Notes: generated from the sequence alone by a model not told the origin. Shown: positions 8,088-17,693, counted from the first letter of the stretch. The stretch: 64,000 bases of DNA from Bradyrhizobium sp. CB2312 (GCF_029714425.1 NZ_CP121668.1:8949501-9013500); one strand, 5' to 3'. Made by a program: numbers and translations.

Positions 8088-9392
8088 CTATCCGTACAAC
8101 ACCCGCGGCAGGATCGTGACGATGCCGGGCCACAGCGTCAGCAGCAGCACGAAACCGATCATGATGACGAGATAGGGCAACGTGACCCGCGCGATGTAGC
8201 CGAGGCCGTCTTCGGTCAGGCCCTGAATCACGAACAGGTTGAAGCCGACGTGCGGAGTGATCTGCGCCATCTCGACGGCGAGCACCAGGAAGATGCCGAA
8301 CCAGATCTCGTCGAAGCCGGCGCCCTTCACGATCGGCAGCACGATCGGCAGCGTCATCACGATCATCGAGAAGCCGTCGAGGAAGCAGCCGAGGATCAGG
8401 TAGAAGATGATCAGCACCACGATCAGCATGAAGGGCGAGAGGCCGAGGCCCTTGACGAAGGCGGCCACCGCCTGAGGAATGCCGAGGAACGCCGCGGCGT
8501 TGCCGAGGATCGAGGCCCCTAACACGATCAGCGCGATCATCGAGCAGGTGACGACCGAGCCGATCAGCACGTCGCGCATCACCTGCTGCGACATCGAGCC
8601 CTGCGCCCAGGCGACCAGCCCGGCACCGAGCACGCCGACGGCGGCGGCCTCAGAGGGCGTCGCGAGCCCGCCATACATCGAGCCGAGCACGCAGGCGATC
8701 AGGAATAGCGCCGGCGCGAGATCCTTCAGCGCGGCGAAGCGTTCGCCCCACGGCACCTGCGAGAGCTTGGCCTCTGTCTCCGGCACCATCGCAGGCTTGA
8801 GCGAGGTGTGCAGCATGACCCAGCCCATGAAGGTCGCGGCCAGGAGCAGACCGGGCAGCACACCGGCGGTGAAGAGCTTGAGAATGGAAACGTCGCCAAG
8901 CACGCCGTAGATGATCATGATGTTGGACGGCGGGATCAGGAAGCCGAGCGTGCCGGCGCCGGCGAGCGACCCGATCGCGATGTCACGGGAATAGCCACGG
9001 CGCAGGAGCTCGTTGAGCGACATGCGGCCGATCACCTGCGTGGTCGCCGCCGACGAGCCCGAGATCGCCGCGAAGATGGTGCAGCCGATCACGTTCACAT
9101 GCAGCAATCGGCCGGGCAGAAGGCCGGCCCAGGGCGCAAGTCCCTGGAACAGCGAGCGCGACAGGCGGGTGCGAAACAGCAATTCGCCCATCAGGATGAA
9201 CAGCGGCAGCGCCAGCAGCTCCTGCGTGGTCAAAATATTCCAGGCGTATTGCGGCAGCAGCTTGTCGAGCGGGATCGAGCGGAACATCGCGAGCAGCAGC
9301 GTCGCGGTGAGCGCGAGTGTAAGTCCGATCCAGACGCCCCCCGCCAGCAGCGCGAACAGAATCCCGAACAGGGCAACGACTTCGATGGTCAT
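8088..9392 (-). CDS. dctM: TRAP transporter large permease (DctM type)
   Basis: Cytoplasmic-membrane protein of 434 residues with about 12-13 hydrophobic helices. It forms the ion-coupled translocation channel of a tripartite TRAP importer. Family landmarks: LFILMGELLFRTRLS near residue 75, GRMSLNELLRRGYSRDIAIGSLAGAGTLGFLIPPSNIMI in the middle (given here as its key parts, with the GxGTLGxxIPPS core), and the C-terminal EMAQITPHVGFNLFVI segment. It is the last gene of a five-gene operon with dctQ, dctP and the two hydantoinase/oxoprolinase subunits, so the imported solute is likely their substrate. Confidence 0.93.
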   Translation of the reverse strand: MTIEVVALFGILFALLAGGVWIGLTLALTATLLLAMFRSIPLDKLLPQYAWNILTTQELLALPLFILMGELLFRTRLSRSLFQGLAPWAGLLPGRLLHVNVIGCTIFAAISGSSAATTQVIGRMSLNELLRRGYSRDIAIGSLAGAGTLGFLIPPSNIMIIYGVLGDVSILKLFTAGVLPGLLLAATFMGWVMLHTSLKPAMVPETEAKLSQVPWGERFAALKDLAPALFLIACVLGSMYGGLATPSEAAAVGVLGAGLVAWAQGSMSQQVMRDVLIGSVVTCSMIALIVLGASILGNAAAFLGIPQAVAAFVKGLGLSPFMLIVVLIIFYLILGCFLDGFSMIVMTLPIVLPIVKGAGFDEIWFGIFLVLAVEMAQITPHVGFNLFVIQGLTEDGLGYIARVTLPYLVIMIGFVLLLTLWPGIVTILPRVLYG

Positions 9393-9423
9393 GCGATCTT
9401 GAATCCAGTGGCGAGCAAGGCGG

Positions 9424-10017
9424 TCATTCGACGGGGGAGGCCTTCATGCGATGATCCTCCAGTGGCAGGCCGAGCACCGCCTGGATCGCGCGCGCCAGGA
9501 ACTGGAGCGTGAGCAACAGCATGCCGAAGGTGACGACGGCTTCCGGAAACCACAGCGGCGTATCGCTGGAGGTCGAGACCTGGCCGCGCAAATAGGCGCT
9601 CCACGCGAACTTCGCCATGGACGAGGTCAGGAATGCCATGAAGGCAAAACCGGCCGCCGCCGAGAGGATCTCGATCGCCCGCTGCAGCGGGGGCGACACG
9701 TTTTTCAGAAGCAGCACGACGCGGATGTGGCCGCCAACGCGGAGCGTCATGGCGGCTCCGAAGGTGAAGGATGCCGCCATCAGATAAGAGGAGTATTCCC
9801 AGGCGATCGAGATGGTCGGCGGGAAGAACGGCAGGAAGTTCGAGAGGAAGCGGGTGGCAACCTCGCACAGCATCAACAGCGTCAGCGTGAGCAGGCAACC
9901 GCCACCGATCCAGCCGTCGAGCCGGCCAAGACGGTCGATGCCGTCGAGCAGGATGCGCAGCGGTGCCGGCGCCGCCGCGTTGAGACTTTGCGGAGCCGCC
10001 GGTGAAACGCTGGTCAT
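9424..10017 (-). CDS. dctQ: TRAP transporter small permease (DctQ type)
   Basis: Small membrane subunit of 197 residues with four hydrophobic helices (starting around LLTLTLLMLCEVATRF, AWEYSSYLMAASFTFG, AIEILSAAAGFAFMAF and VVTFGMLLLTLQFLARAI). It pairs with the large permease and is needed for TRAP transport. It lies 31 bases upstream of dctM and 10 bases downstream of dctP in the same operon. The N-terminal 20 residues are Pro/Ala-rich and poorly conserved; the start at 10017 is therefore less certain than the frame. Confidence 0.88.
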   Translation of the reverse strand: MTSVSPAAPQSLNAAAPAPLRILLDGIDRLGRLDGWIGGGCLLTLTLLMLCEVATRFLSNFLPFFPPTISIAWEYSSYLMAASFTFGAAMTLRVGGHIRVVLLLKNVSPPLQRAIEILSAAAGFAFMAFLTSSMAKFAWSAYLRGQVSTSSDTPLWFPEAVVTFGMLLLTLQFLARAIQAVLGLPLEDHRMKASPVE

Positions 10018-10027
10018 GAGCTCGACC

Positions 10028-11026
10028 TCAGCGCTTCATTTCGGCGAGATAGGCCCGCACCGGCTTTTCGGCCGCCGGCACGCGCTTGAGGAAAGCATCG
10101 AGCTGCGGCGCGGTCTTGGCGCGGATGTCCGTGATCATCGCGTCAGACACCGGCACCACCTCCATGCCGCCCTCCTTGAGGCGGTTGAGGCTGTCGACAT
10201 CGGCCTTGAGCGAATTCGCCCAGAAGCCCGGCTCCATCTTCGCTGCGATATCGGCGACGAGCTTCTGCTGATCGGCGCTGAGCGCCTTCCAGGAATCGAG
10301 ATTGACGGTGAGCATCTGCGACGACCAGACGTGATTGGTCGGATAGATGTATTTCAGGAACTCCCAGAACTTGCCGTCGACGCCCGACACCGCCGAAGTG
10401 GACACGCCGGAGACTGCGCCCGACGCCAGCGCAGGGATGGTCTCGCCCCAGGGAATCATCACCGGCGCCATGCCGACGACGGCCAGCATGTCGACCGCAT
10501 TCTTGTCGGGGACGCGGATCTTGATGTTCTTCAGGCCCTCGACATCGGCGACCTTGGTCTTGAGATGCAGATACTGCGTCGGCCACGGCACGATGTAGAG
10601 GATCTTCTGGTTGTTGCGCGCGGCGACCTTCTCATATTCGGGCCGCACATATTTGTGCAGCACCTTGAGCTCGTCCATCGAGCCGCACAGGAAGGGGATG
10701 CTCTCGACGCCCATGAAGGGCTCGTCGCCGACCTGCTGGATGTTGAGGACGTCGGCGAGCGGCACGAGGCCGTCGCGCACGGCGCGCAGGTGCTCGGGAC
10801 CCTTGAAGCCTAGCTGGCCGCCGGCCTTCACGGTGATGGCGACCGAGCCGCCGCTCTGCTTCTTCACCTCTTCCGCAAACGCCATCGCGTTCTGGGTGTG
10901 GAAATTGCCGTCGGGCCAGACCGTCGACATGTCCCAGCTTGTCGTCGCGGCCCGCGCGCGGGTCGAGATGTGGCCGGCGGCCAGCAGCGTGGCTGCGCCC
11001 GCGGTGAAGTTCCGTCGCGTGATCAT
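10028..11026 (-). CDS. dctP: TRAP transporter solute-binding protein (DctP type), Tat-exported
   Basis: Periplasmic binding protein of 332 residues that captures the substrate for the DctQM membrane pair. The N-terminus MITRRNFTAGAATLLAAG has a twin-arginine motif (RRNF) followed by a hydrophobic stretch, so export by the Tat pathway is likely. Conserved DctP segments include the QLGFKGPEHLRAVRDGLVPLAD region and IRVPDKNAVDM, whose Arg (normally the carboxylate clamp) is present. This predicts an organic acid ligand, in keeping with a carboxylated lactam or hydantoin derivative for the HyuAB enzyme encoded upstream. Confidence 0.92.
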   Translation of the reverse strand: MITRRNFTAGAATLLAAGHISTRARAATTSWDMSTVWPDGNFHTQNAMAFAEEVKKQSGGSVAITVKAGGQLGFKGPEHLRAVRDGLVPLADVLNIQQVGDEPFMGVESIPFLCGSMDELKVLHKYVRPEYEKVAARNNQKILYIVPWPTQYLHLKTKVADVEGLKNIKIRVPDKNAVDMLAVVGMAPVMIPWGETIPALASGAVSGVSTSAVSGVDGKFWEFLKYIYPTNHVWSSQMLTVNLDSWKALSADQQKLVADIAAKMEPGFWANSLKADVDSLNRLKEGGMEVVPVSDAMITDIRAKTAPQLDAFLKRVPAAEKPVRAYLAEMKR

Positions 11027-11059
11027 CGAGCCCCTCCGTTTATCAAGCGCGCTGATGCA

Positions 11060-12718
11060 TCAGCGCGCGTAGCCATAAACTGCAGCCGCATTGTCGGCGG
11101 ACACGAGACCGCTTTCGATGTCGTCCTTGACCGCGGCGCGATCGCGCATCGTCGGCGCACCGATGCCGGCGCCCCCGGGCGTCATCACCACCAGGCGGTC
11201 GTCCGGCGGCACCTGCTGAAAGCCTTTGCCACGCAGCTTCTTGCCGGACTTGAGGCCGACATAGCCTGCCTCGCCGTTCTTGCCGCCGTCCCGCCCCCGC
11301 GGCGGATGATCGATCCGGTCGAACGCGGCGAGGATGTCGAACGGCGCATCGACGCCGCTGCCGACCTCGATGATCTGGCCGAGGCCGCCGCGGGTGCGCC
11401 CTGCCCCGCCGGAATCCGGACGCAGCTCCTTGCGCCAGAAGATCAAAGGCGTCTGCGTTTCCGCGATCTCGACCGGCGTGCCGCGCACGCCGCTGGGATA
11501 GGCGGTGGCGGAGAGGCCGTCCTTGCCGAACCGCGCGCCGGTGCCGCCGTTGGAGGTCACCGCCATCGAGAACCCATAGTTGCCGCCGACGCCGGAGCGG
11601 GTCTGGCCGCGCACGTTGAGATTCCACAGGCAGGACGTGCCTTCCGCCGGCACGCGTTCGGGGATGATCTGGCGCAGGCAGCCGAACACGACGTCGGGCA
11701 GCATCTGGCCGATGATGTGGCGCGAGGCGACCGGCGCCGGCTTCGGCGCGTTGAGGATCGCACCCGATGGCGCCGACACCGTCAGCGGCGACAGCGAGCC
11801 GGCATTGTTCGGGATCTGCGAGGCGACGACGCAGCCGAGGCCGAACACGGTGTAGGCCGTGGTGTAGGACAAGGGCACGTTGATGCCGAACTTCGAGGCG
11901 GCCGAGGTGCCGTCGAAATCGACGTGAATGCCGTGATCGGAGATCGTCAGCGTCGCGGCCAGCGTGACCGGCGCATCATAGCCGTCGACCACCATGGTGT
12001 TGCGCCAGCTTCCCTTCGGCAGTTTTGCAATCTCGGCCAGCACGGCCTCGCGCGAGCGGTCGCAGATGTAGTCGCCGAGTGCGTCGAGCGTGTCGATGCC
12101 GAACTCGGTCATCATCTCGACCAGCCGCTCGCAGCCGACATCGTTGCAGCCGGCGAGCGAATAGGTGTCGCCCTCGGTGTCTACGGGCAGCCGCGTGTTG
12201 GTGCGGATCATCGCCATCAGCGTCTCGTTGACGACGCCCTGGTCGATCAGCTTGAGCATGGGGATGTAGAGCCCCTCCATGAACACGTCGGTGGCGTCAG
12301 GGCCGAAGCCGATGCCGCCGATGTCCATGAGATGGCTGGTGCAGGAGAACAGCGCGACGATCTTGCCGTCCTTGAAGCAGGGCGTGGTGACGACGAAGTC
12401 GTTGAGATGGCCGGTGCCCATCCAGGGGTCGTTGGTGATGTAGGCGTCGCCCTCCTTCATCGTCTCCAGCGGGAAATGCGCGATGAAGTGCTTGACCGAT
12501 TCCGCCATCGAGTTGACGTGGCCGGGCGTGCCCGTCACCGCCTGCGCCAGCATGCGTCCCCTGAGGTCGAACACGCCGGCCGAGAGGTCGCCGCATTCGC
12601 GCACGATCGGGCTGAAGGCGGTGCGGAGCAGCACCTGGGCCTGCTCCTCGACCACGGCGATCAGCCGGTGCCACATGATCTGAAGGTCGATCAGGCTCGC
12701 GCCATTTGCCTTGCTCAT
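11060..12718 (-). CDS. hyuB: Hydantoinase B/oxoprolinase family subunit
   Basis: Cytoplasmic subunit of 552 residues of a two-subunit ATP-dependent amidohydrolase of the HyuB / 5-oxoprolinase C-terminal type, which opens or hydrolyses cyclic amides (hydantoins, 5-oxoproline) or, in relatives, carboxylates acetone or acetophenone. Landmarks: WHRLIAVVEEQAQVLLRTAF near the N-terminus, ECGDLSAGVFD, NDPWMGTGHLNDF and SGGAGRTRGGLGQ near the C-terminus. The start lies two bases after the hyuA stop, so the two are translationally coupled. Which reaction it performs cannot be told from sequence; the coupled TRAP importer suggests uptake of its substrate. Confidence 0.92.
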   Translation of the reverse strand: MSKANGASLIDLQIMWHRLIAVVEEQAQVLLRTAFSPIVRECGDLSAGVFDLRGRMLAQAVTGTPGHVNSMAESVKHFIAHFPLETMKEGDAYITNDPWMGTGHLNDFVVTTPCFKDGKIVALFSCTSHLMDIGGIGFGPDATDVFMEGLYIPMLKLIDQGVVNETLMAMIRTNTRLPVDTEGDTYSLAGCNDVGCERLVEMMTEFGIDTLDALGDYICDRSREAVLAEIAKLPKGSWRNTMVVDGYDAPVTLAATLTISDHGIHVDFDGTSAASKFGINVPLSYTTAYTVFGLGCVVASQIPNNAGSLSPLTVSAPSGAILNAPKPAPVASRHIIGQMLPDVVFGCLRQIIPERVPAEGTSCLWNLNVRGQTRSGVGGNYGFSMAVTSNGGTGARFGKDGLSATAYPSGVRGTPVEIAETQTPLIFWRKELRPDSGGAGRTRGGLGQIIEVGSGVDAPFDILAAFDRIDHPPRGRDGGKNGEAGYVGLKSGKKLRGKGFQQVPPDDRLVVMTPGGAGIGAPTMRDRAAVKDDIESGLVSADNAAAVYGYAR

Positions 12719-12720
12719 GA

Positions 12721-14805
12721 TCAGGCTGCCTTCCGTTCCATGACGATGCTGCCGGCACCGTCGATATGGGCGTCAAAACTGGTGGAGACGAAGGTGGAGG
12801 TCTCGTCCTCCGCGATCACGGCAGGGCCCGCGATCGTCGCGCCCGGCGCCATGTCCTCGCGGCGATAGAGCGGGATCTCGATCACCTCGCCGGCGCGGCC
12901 GTCGAAGAATTTCCGACTGCCGGACGCCTTGGCCGCGGGTTTGCGCGCAATGGCGGCAACGGGCGACGGATTGCGCGCTTCGGTAGTTGCGAGCACCGAC
13001 CAGCTCAACACCTCGATCGCTGCGCCCGGGATCGGGCGCTCGAACATCGCGGAATAATCCGCCTCGAACTTCTGGCGCAGGCCAGCAAGGTCGGCTGACG
13101 TCAGCGGCCGGTTCGGCAGCTCGACGCTGATCTCGTGGCCCTGGCCGACATAGCGCATGAAGGCGGCGCGGCGCTCGCGCACCGGCGCACCGGCCGCGCC
13201 GGGCTCGACCAGCGCGCGGGCTTCGCTCACCATCTCCTGCAAGAGGTCGGAGACCGCTTCGGTATCGAAATCGTCGAGCCGGACATGGCGGCTTCGCACC
13301 AGCTCATAGGCGATGGGAGCTGCGAGGAATCCGACCGCCGAGCCGACGCCGGCATTCGACGGCACGATCACGCGGGAGACGCCGATCTTCTCGGCCACGC
13401 GCGCCGCATGCAGCGGTGCCGCTCCGCCAAAGGCGATCAGCGTGTGCTGGCCGACGATCTCGCCGCGCTCGACCGCGTGCACGCGCGCCGCGCTCGCCAT
13501 GTTTTCGCAGACGACCTCGTGCACGGCATAGGCCGCGGTCTCCGCGGAAAGGCCGAGCGGCGCGCCGACGTCGCGCAGCAGCGCCTGCTTCGACAGTTCG
13601 GGATCGAGCTTGATCGTGCCGCCCGCAAAGGCATCGGGATCGATCATGCCGAGCGCAACGTCCGCATCCGTCACGGCCGGACGCTGGCCGCCGCGGCCGT
13701 AGCAGGCAGGGCCCGGCTCCGACGAGGCGCTCTCCGGGCCGACGGTGACGCGTTTCATCGCGTCGATATGCGCGATCGAGCCGCCGCCGGCGCCGATCTC
13801 GACCATCTCGATCACGGGGATGCGCACCGGCAGGCCCGAGCCCTTCAGGAAGCGCGCCGCGCGGTCGACCTCGAACACGCGCGAGGTCTCGGGCTGATAC
13901 TTTTCGATCAGGCAGATCTTTGCCGTGGTGCCGCCCATGTCGAAGGAGAGCACCTTGCTCTCGCCAAGACGCGCCGCGATCTGCGCCGCGAAGATGGCGC
14001 CGCCGGCCGGGCCGGATTCGACGAGGCGCACCGGAAAGCGCCGCGCCGTCTCGATCGAGGTGACGCCGCCGCCTGACGTCACGAGATAGATGGCACCGCG
14101 GAACTGCTCGACCTGCAAGGCATCGGCCATGCGGGCGAGATAGCCGTCGATCAACGGCTGCACATAGGCGTTGGCGACCGCGGTCGAGGTGCGCTCATAT
14201 TCGCGGATTTCCGGGCAAACGGCAGAAGACACCGTCACGGAGATGCCTGGCATCTCTTCGCTGATGATCGCAGCGGCGCGGCGCTCATGCTCGGGATTGG
14301 CATAGGAGTGGAGGAAGGCTATCGCGACGCTCTGGACGCCTTGCTCGCGCAATTTCGGCGCGAGTGCGCGCACGGCCGCTTCGTCCAGCGGGAGGCGGAC
14401 GACGCCATGGGCGTCAATACGCTCGGGGACAGTGAAACGCAGCGAACGCGGCGCCAGCGGCTTCGGCTTGTCGATTGAGAGATCATACTGGTCGTAGCGG
14501 CTCTCGGTGCCGATATCGAGCACGTCGCGAAAGCCGTCGGTCGCGATCAGCGCTGTCCTGGCGCCGCGCCGCTCGATGATGGCGTTGGTCGCCAGCGTCG
14601 TGCCGTGAATGAAGACGTCGATGTCGCTGATATGGGCGCGCGCGTCAGTGAGAATAAGCCGCATGCCCTCCAGCACCGCCTGCTCGGGCCGCTGCGGCGT
14701 CGTCAGCACCTTGCGCGTCTTGCGATCCTGCCCCACGTCCAGCACGATGTCGGTGAACGTGCCGCCGATATCAACGGCAAGCCGCACCTCGGCTCCTTCA
14801 AGCAT
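12721..14805 (-). CDS. hyuA: Hydantoinase/oxoprolinase A family ATPase subunit
   Basis: ATP-binding subunit of 694 residues with the acetate kinase/Hsp70-type fold. N-terminal phosphate-binding motif VDIGGTFTDIVLD (about residues 10-22), a GTTLATNAIIERRGA segment, and the central EIGAGGGSIAHID glycine motif. It phosphorylates the amide or carboxylate during ring opening. I prefer the ATG at 14805 (GGAG about nine bases upstream) over a start 20 codons earlier, because family members begin just before the VDIGGT motif. First gene of the five-gene hyuAB-dctPQM operon. Confidence 0.93.
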   Translation of the reverse strand: MLEGAEVRLAVDIGGTFTDIVLDVGQDRKTRKVLTTPQRPEQAVLEGMRLILTDARAHISDIDVFIHGTTLATNAIIERRGARTALIATDGFRDVLDIGTESRYDQYDLSIDKPKPLAPRSLRFTVPERIDAHGVVRLPLDEAAVRALAPKLREQGVQSVAIAFLHSYANPEHERRAAAIISEEMPGISVTVSSAVCPEIREYERTSTAVANAYVQPLIDGYLARMADALQVEQFRGAIYLVTSGGGVTSIETARRFPVRLVESGPAGGAIFAAQIAARLGESKVLSFDMGGTTAKICLIEKYQPETSRVFEVDRAARFLKGSGLPVRIPVIEMVEIGAGGGSIAHIDAMKRVTVGPESASSEPGPACYGRGGQRPAVTDADVALGMIDPDAFAGGTIKLDPELSKQALLRDVGAPLGLSAETAAYAVHEVVCENMASAARVHAVERGEIVGQHTLIAFGGAAPLHAARVAEKIGVSRVIVPSNAGVGSAVGFLAAPIAYELVRSRHVRLDDFDTEAVSDLLQEMVSEARALVEPGAAGAPVRERRAAFMRYVGQGHEISVELPNRPLTSADLAGLRQKFEADYSAMFERPIPGAAIEVLSWSVLATTEARNPSPVAAIARKPAAKASGSRKFFDGRAGEVIEIPLYRREDMAPGATIAGPAVIAEDETSTFVSTSFDAHIDGAGSIVMERKAA

Positions 14806-14945
14806 TCCAAACTTCTCCGGCTGATCGTCAAGAGTGGACCAAAAGCGCAGCAATTTCCATGCCATGGACGACGAGGAGAACGCCGCGCCCGGCTATTCTG
14901 CTTGGCACCTATGCAATAGGCAAGGCATGTTCGCCGCCTGCGCGA

Positions 14946-15764
14946 TCAGAGCAGGAATGCAAGCGCCGCTTCGCAGCGCTCCTCGACCTTGAGCGTCAGC
15001 AGATCGTCGGCGCGGGTGCGGCCGAGATTGACGGCGGCGATCGGAATGTTGCGCTGCGCCGCCGCCTGCACGAAGCGGAAGCCGGAATAGACCATCAGCG
15101 AGGAGCCGACGATCAGCATGGCGTCAGCCTGCGCCAGATGATCCTGCGCGGTGGCGACGATGTCGCGGGGGACGTTCTCGCCGAAGAACACCACGTCGGG
15201 CTTGAGGATGCCGCCGCAGGCCTCACAGGGAGGCACGCTGAACGACGAAAAGTTCGCGTGCTCCAGGTCGGCATCGCCATCGGGCGCATCGGCGGCATCG
15301 AGCGTCAGCCATTCGGCATTGACGCGGCCGAGCCTGTCCTGGAATTCGCTGCGCTGCGTCTTCGCCCCGCAGCCCATGCAGCGGACGAGGTCGAGCCGGC
15401 CGTGCAGATCGATCACCTGCCGGTGGCCGGCGGATTGATGCAGCCGGTCGACATTCTGGGTCAGCAGCATGCCGCAGCGGCCGCTCGCCTCGAGCCGGGC
15501 CAGCGCATGATGCGCATCGTTCGGCTTCGCCTGGCCGAACCGGCGCCAGCCGATCATGCTTCGCGCCCAGTAGCGCTGGCGCGTGTGCTCCTCCGACATG
15601 AAGGCCTGGAAATTGACCGGCTGGGTCCGCTTCCAATTGCCATGCCTGTCGCGGTAGTCGGGAATGCCCGAATTGGTGCTGCAGCCGGCGCCGGTCAGCA
15701 CGAACAGATTGTCGTGCCGGCCGACGAAATCTTCGAGCGGGGAATTTGCCGGAGGGATTGTCAT
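14946..15764 (-). CDS. Sir2-family NAD-dependent protein deacylase
   Basis: Sirtuin of 272 residues; removes acyl groups from lysines using NAD, giving nicotinamide and O-acyl-ADP-ribose. All core motifs are visible: GAGCSTNSGIPDYRD (about 25-39, NAD pocket), TQNVDRLH (102-109), catalytic H121 in DLHG, a structural zinc site formed by C129/C132 and the later CEAC pair, then VVFFGENVP and GSSLMV. It lacks an obvious Tyr/Arg desuccinylase signature of the CobB type (YRD is followed by RHGNW), so acyl preference is open. Stands alone, 140 bases from hyuA; targets unknown. Confidence 0.93.
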   Translation of the reverse strand: MTIPPANSPLEDFVGRHDNLFVLTGAGCSTNSGIPDYRDRHGNWKRTQPVNFQAFMSEEHTRQRYWARSMIGWRRFGQAKPNDAHHALARLEASGRCGMLLTQNVDRLHQSAGHRQVIDLHGRLDLVRCMGCGAKTQRSEFQDRLGRVNAEWLTLDAADAPDGDADLEHANFSSFSVPPCEACGGILKPDVVFFGENVPRDIVATAQDHLAQADAMLIVGSSLMVYSGFRFVQAAAQRNIPIAAVNLGRTRADDLLTLKVEERCEAALAFLL

Positions 15765-15801
15765 GGCGCAGATGTAGTCTGCGCCGACCGTTTTTGCCAG
15801 A

Positions 15802-16932
15802 TCACTCCCGCGCCGGCGGCTCGACCCCGGCGATCAGCTTGACAAGCTCGCTCTGCCGGGCGGTGCCGGTCTTGCGGAAGACGTTGTGGAGATGGGTCTT
15901 GACGGTGGCCTGCGTCAGCCCGAGGGCCTCCGCCAGAGCTTTCACCCCGCTCACCTTCATCACCGCGTCGATCACGCGGATCTCGCTGGCCGTGAGCTTA
16001 TACATCTTTGCCAACGCCTCCAGCGGCGGCGGGCTTGCCGGCGAGGTCCTGCGGACGAAGACGGCAGCCACCGCGGAATGCAGCGCGACGGTGCGCTGCC
16101 GGTTGCCGGAGGTCAGCGGCAGGACATTGGCGAACCAGCCCCCTTGCAAGGTCGCGAGCGGAATCGGGCCGCCACCGTCCATTGCCGCGTTGCCGTTCTC
16201 GGCGGCGAGACACGCTTCGCGCAGCGCGCGTTGCGCATCGGGTGCAACGGCGAACAACAGTCCGTTTCTTTCGGTGAGCAGTGCGGCCTCGTCCAGCACC
16301 GCGCGCCCCGGCGCGTTGGTGAAGACGAGCCGTCCGTTGGGCCCGACCAGGAACACGGCGGCCGAGACGTTGTCGAGTGTTTGGGTCAGGACCGCCTGCG
16401 CGGACTTGCTCTGATCGAACAACCGCCCAATCGATACCGCGCGCTGGAAGTGCGGTACGATCAACCCAAGCCGGCGGCGGTTGTCCGTATCGACAAGTCC
16501 ATCGCTTTCATGCATGCGGACGGCAATGATGGACGAACTGGTCGCGCCCTTTTCAAGATTGGCAGCGACGAGGTCGATGATGCCCTGCGGCTTCATCCAT
16601 TCTTCGTAGAAGCGTGTCTCCACCATCTCGTCGAACGGGACGAGATCGGTGGATCCATAGACGTGACCGGCGTCGCAGAAAGCGGCCGCTGGAAAACACG
16701 GATTTAGAGGAATGTATTTCTCGAAATAGAGCTTGGTGTAGTGCGGTTCGTCGTTGAAGAGATGCAGCACCGCGGACTCTTCGGTCGCCGCGTCGTGCCA
16801 GAACAAGTTTCCTGAAGAACCGCCCACGAACCGGCACGTCTGCTCCAGAGCACGCGGCCACAGGGCGGGATCAAGCGCGGCGTCGTAGACAAGACCGATC
16901 AGCTCCGACAGCAAAGCGGATTCAGACGCCAC
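15802..16932 (-). CDS. LuxR-type transcriptional regulator, paralogue 1
   Basis: Regulator of 376 residues. The N-terminal part (about 1-290) has a PAS-like flavour (AVFLVGPNGRLVFTNAPGRAVLDE, about 185-208); the C-terminus ends in a LuxR helix-turn-helix (LTASEIRVIDAVMKVSGVKA then LGLTQATVKTHLHNVFRKTG). I place the start at the GTG at 16932, because AAGG lies about six bases upstream and because it aligns exactly with the GTG start of its paralogue at 19305 (MASESALLSEL versus MTSEASTLSDL). No receiver domain. It faces away from the paralogue; the YadA-type adhesin pair lies between them. Ligand unknown. Confidence 0.9.
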   Translation of the reverse strand: MASESALLSELIGLVYDAALDPALWPRALEQTCRFVGGSSGNLFWHDAATEESAVLHLFNDEPHYTKLYFEKYIPLNPCFPAAAFCDAGHVYGSTDLVPFDEMVETRFYEEWMKPQGIIDLVAANLEKGATSSSIIAVRMHESDGLVDTDNRRRLGLIVPHFQRAVSIGRLFDQSKSAQAVLTQTLDNVSAAVFLVGPNGRLVFTNAPGRAVLDEAALLTERNGLLFAVAPDAQRALREACLAAENGNAAMDGGGPIPLATLQGGWFANVLPLTSGNRQRTVALHSAVAAVFVRRTSPASPPPLEALAKMYKLTASEIRVIDAVMKVSGVKALAEALGLTQATVKTHLHNVFRKTGTARQSELVKLIAGVEPPARE

Positions 16933-17068
16933 GACCAACCTTCATCATTCCAAACGACATGCAGGGCATTTGCGCCTTCAGTACCACGCTACCATAAGTT
17001 TTGCGACGAAAGCAAAACGTCGCACGGCGATCGCCTTGCTTGATCCTCGTGCAAGCCGCATCCGGCCC

Positions 17069-17680
17069 TCATTGCGTCGCAGTCGGAGCGGGCTGTCTCG
17101 AAGGCCCCACCGGCTTCGACGGCGCAGCCTGCTTCTGCGAGGCGACGGCCTTGCTCTCCGGCGGCTCGGGCGCAACCGGCGCGGTCTGGCCGACCAACAG
17201 CGACACGCCGAACACGCGCCATTGTCCTTCGACCGGTGCGAACAGCAGTTCGAAATTCACCTGCGAGGGCACCGACGGGAAAAATCCTGCCATGTGCAGC
17301 ATTCCGTTCGGCTCGATCTGCGGCAACAACGACAATTGCGGATCGATGACGGTCACGCCAGAGAGATCGAGCTTGTCGCCGCGCTGCTTGGCGAAGATCT
17401 CCGCAAGTTTTGCTGCGGTGTTGACCTGGAAGCCCGGCGCGCCGAGATCGCGCAGCACGGTATAATTCCCGGTCTTGTTGGCGTGATCGAGCGCAACCAG
17501 CGTCGAGCGGATCAGCATCAGCACGCCATTACGATCGATATTCGCGGGCTTGGCCGCCTGTGCCTGCGGCGTCGGATGCGGCTGGGGCGACGTTTGCTGC
17601 GCCGATGTCGTCACCACGCCGAGGATCAAGAGCCCAACGATCGGAAGACCAAGTCCAGCATTCAACCAGCGCAGCGCCAT
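17069..17680 (-). CDS. Conserved exported protein downstream of the YadA-like gene
   Basis: Protein of 203 residues, function unknown. It has a signal peptide (about 1-24, TSAQQ), a Gln/Pro-rich spacer (about 25-42) and a compact domain of about 110 residues. In that domain LDHANKTGNYTVLRDLGAPG and the later FELLFAPVEGQWRVFGVSLL look like an NTF2/SnoaL-type alpha+beta fold. A Pro/Ala/Lys-rich C-terminal tail follows. I start it at the ATG at 17680 because this gives a proper signal peptide and clears the upstream gene by 13 bases. Tight linkage suggests a role in secretion or surface display of the adhesin, but that is inference. Confidence 0.78.
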   Translation of the reverse strand: MALRWLNAGLGLPIVGLLILGVVTTSAQQTSPQPHPTPQAQAAKPANIDRNGVLMLIRSTLVALDHANKTGNYTVLRDLGAPGFQVNTAAKLAEIFAKQRGDKLDLSGVTVIDPQLSLLPQIEPNGMLHMAGFFPSVPSQVNFELLFAPVEGQWRVFGVSLLVGQTAPVAPEPPESKAVASQKQAAPSKPVGPSRQPAPTATQ

Positions 17681-17693
17681 GACCGCACGCTGC

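Noticed and set aside
10898..12868. 656-codon plus-strand frame opposite hyuB and dctP
   Set aside because: Antisense shadow of well-conserved HyuB and DctP genes; sequence is rich in R/D/H/A without motifs.
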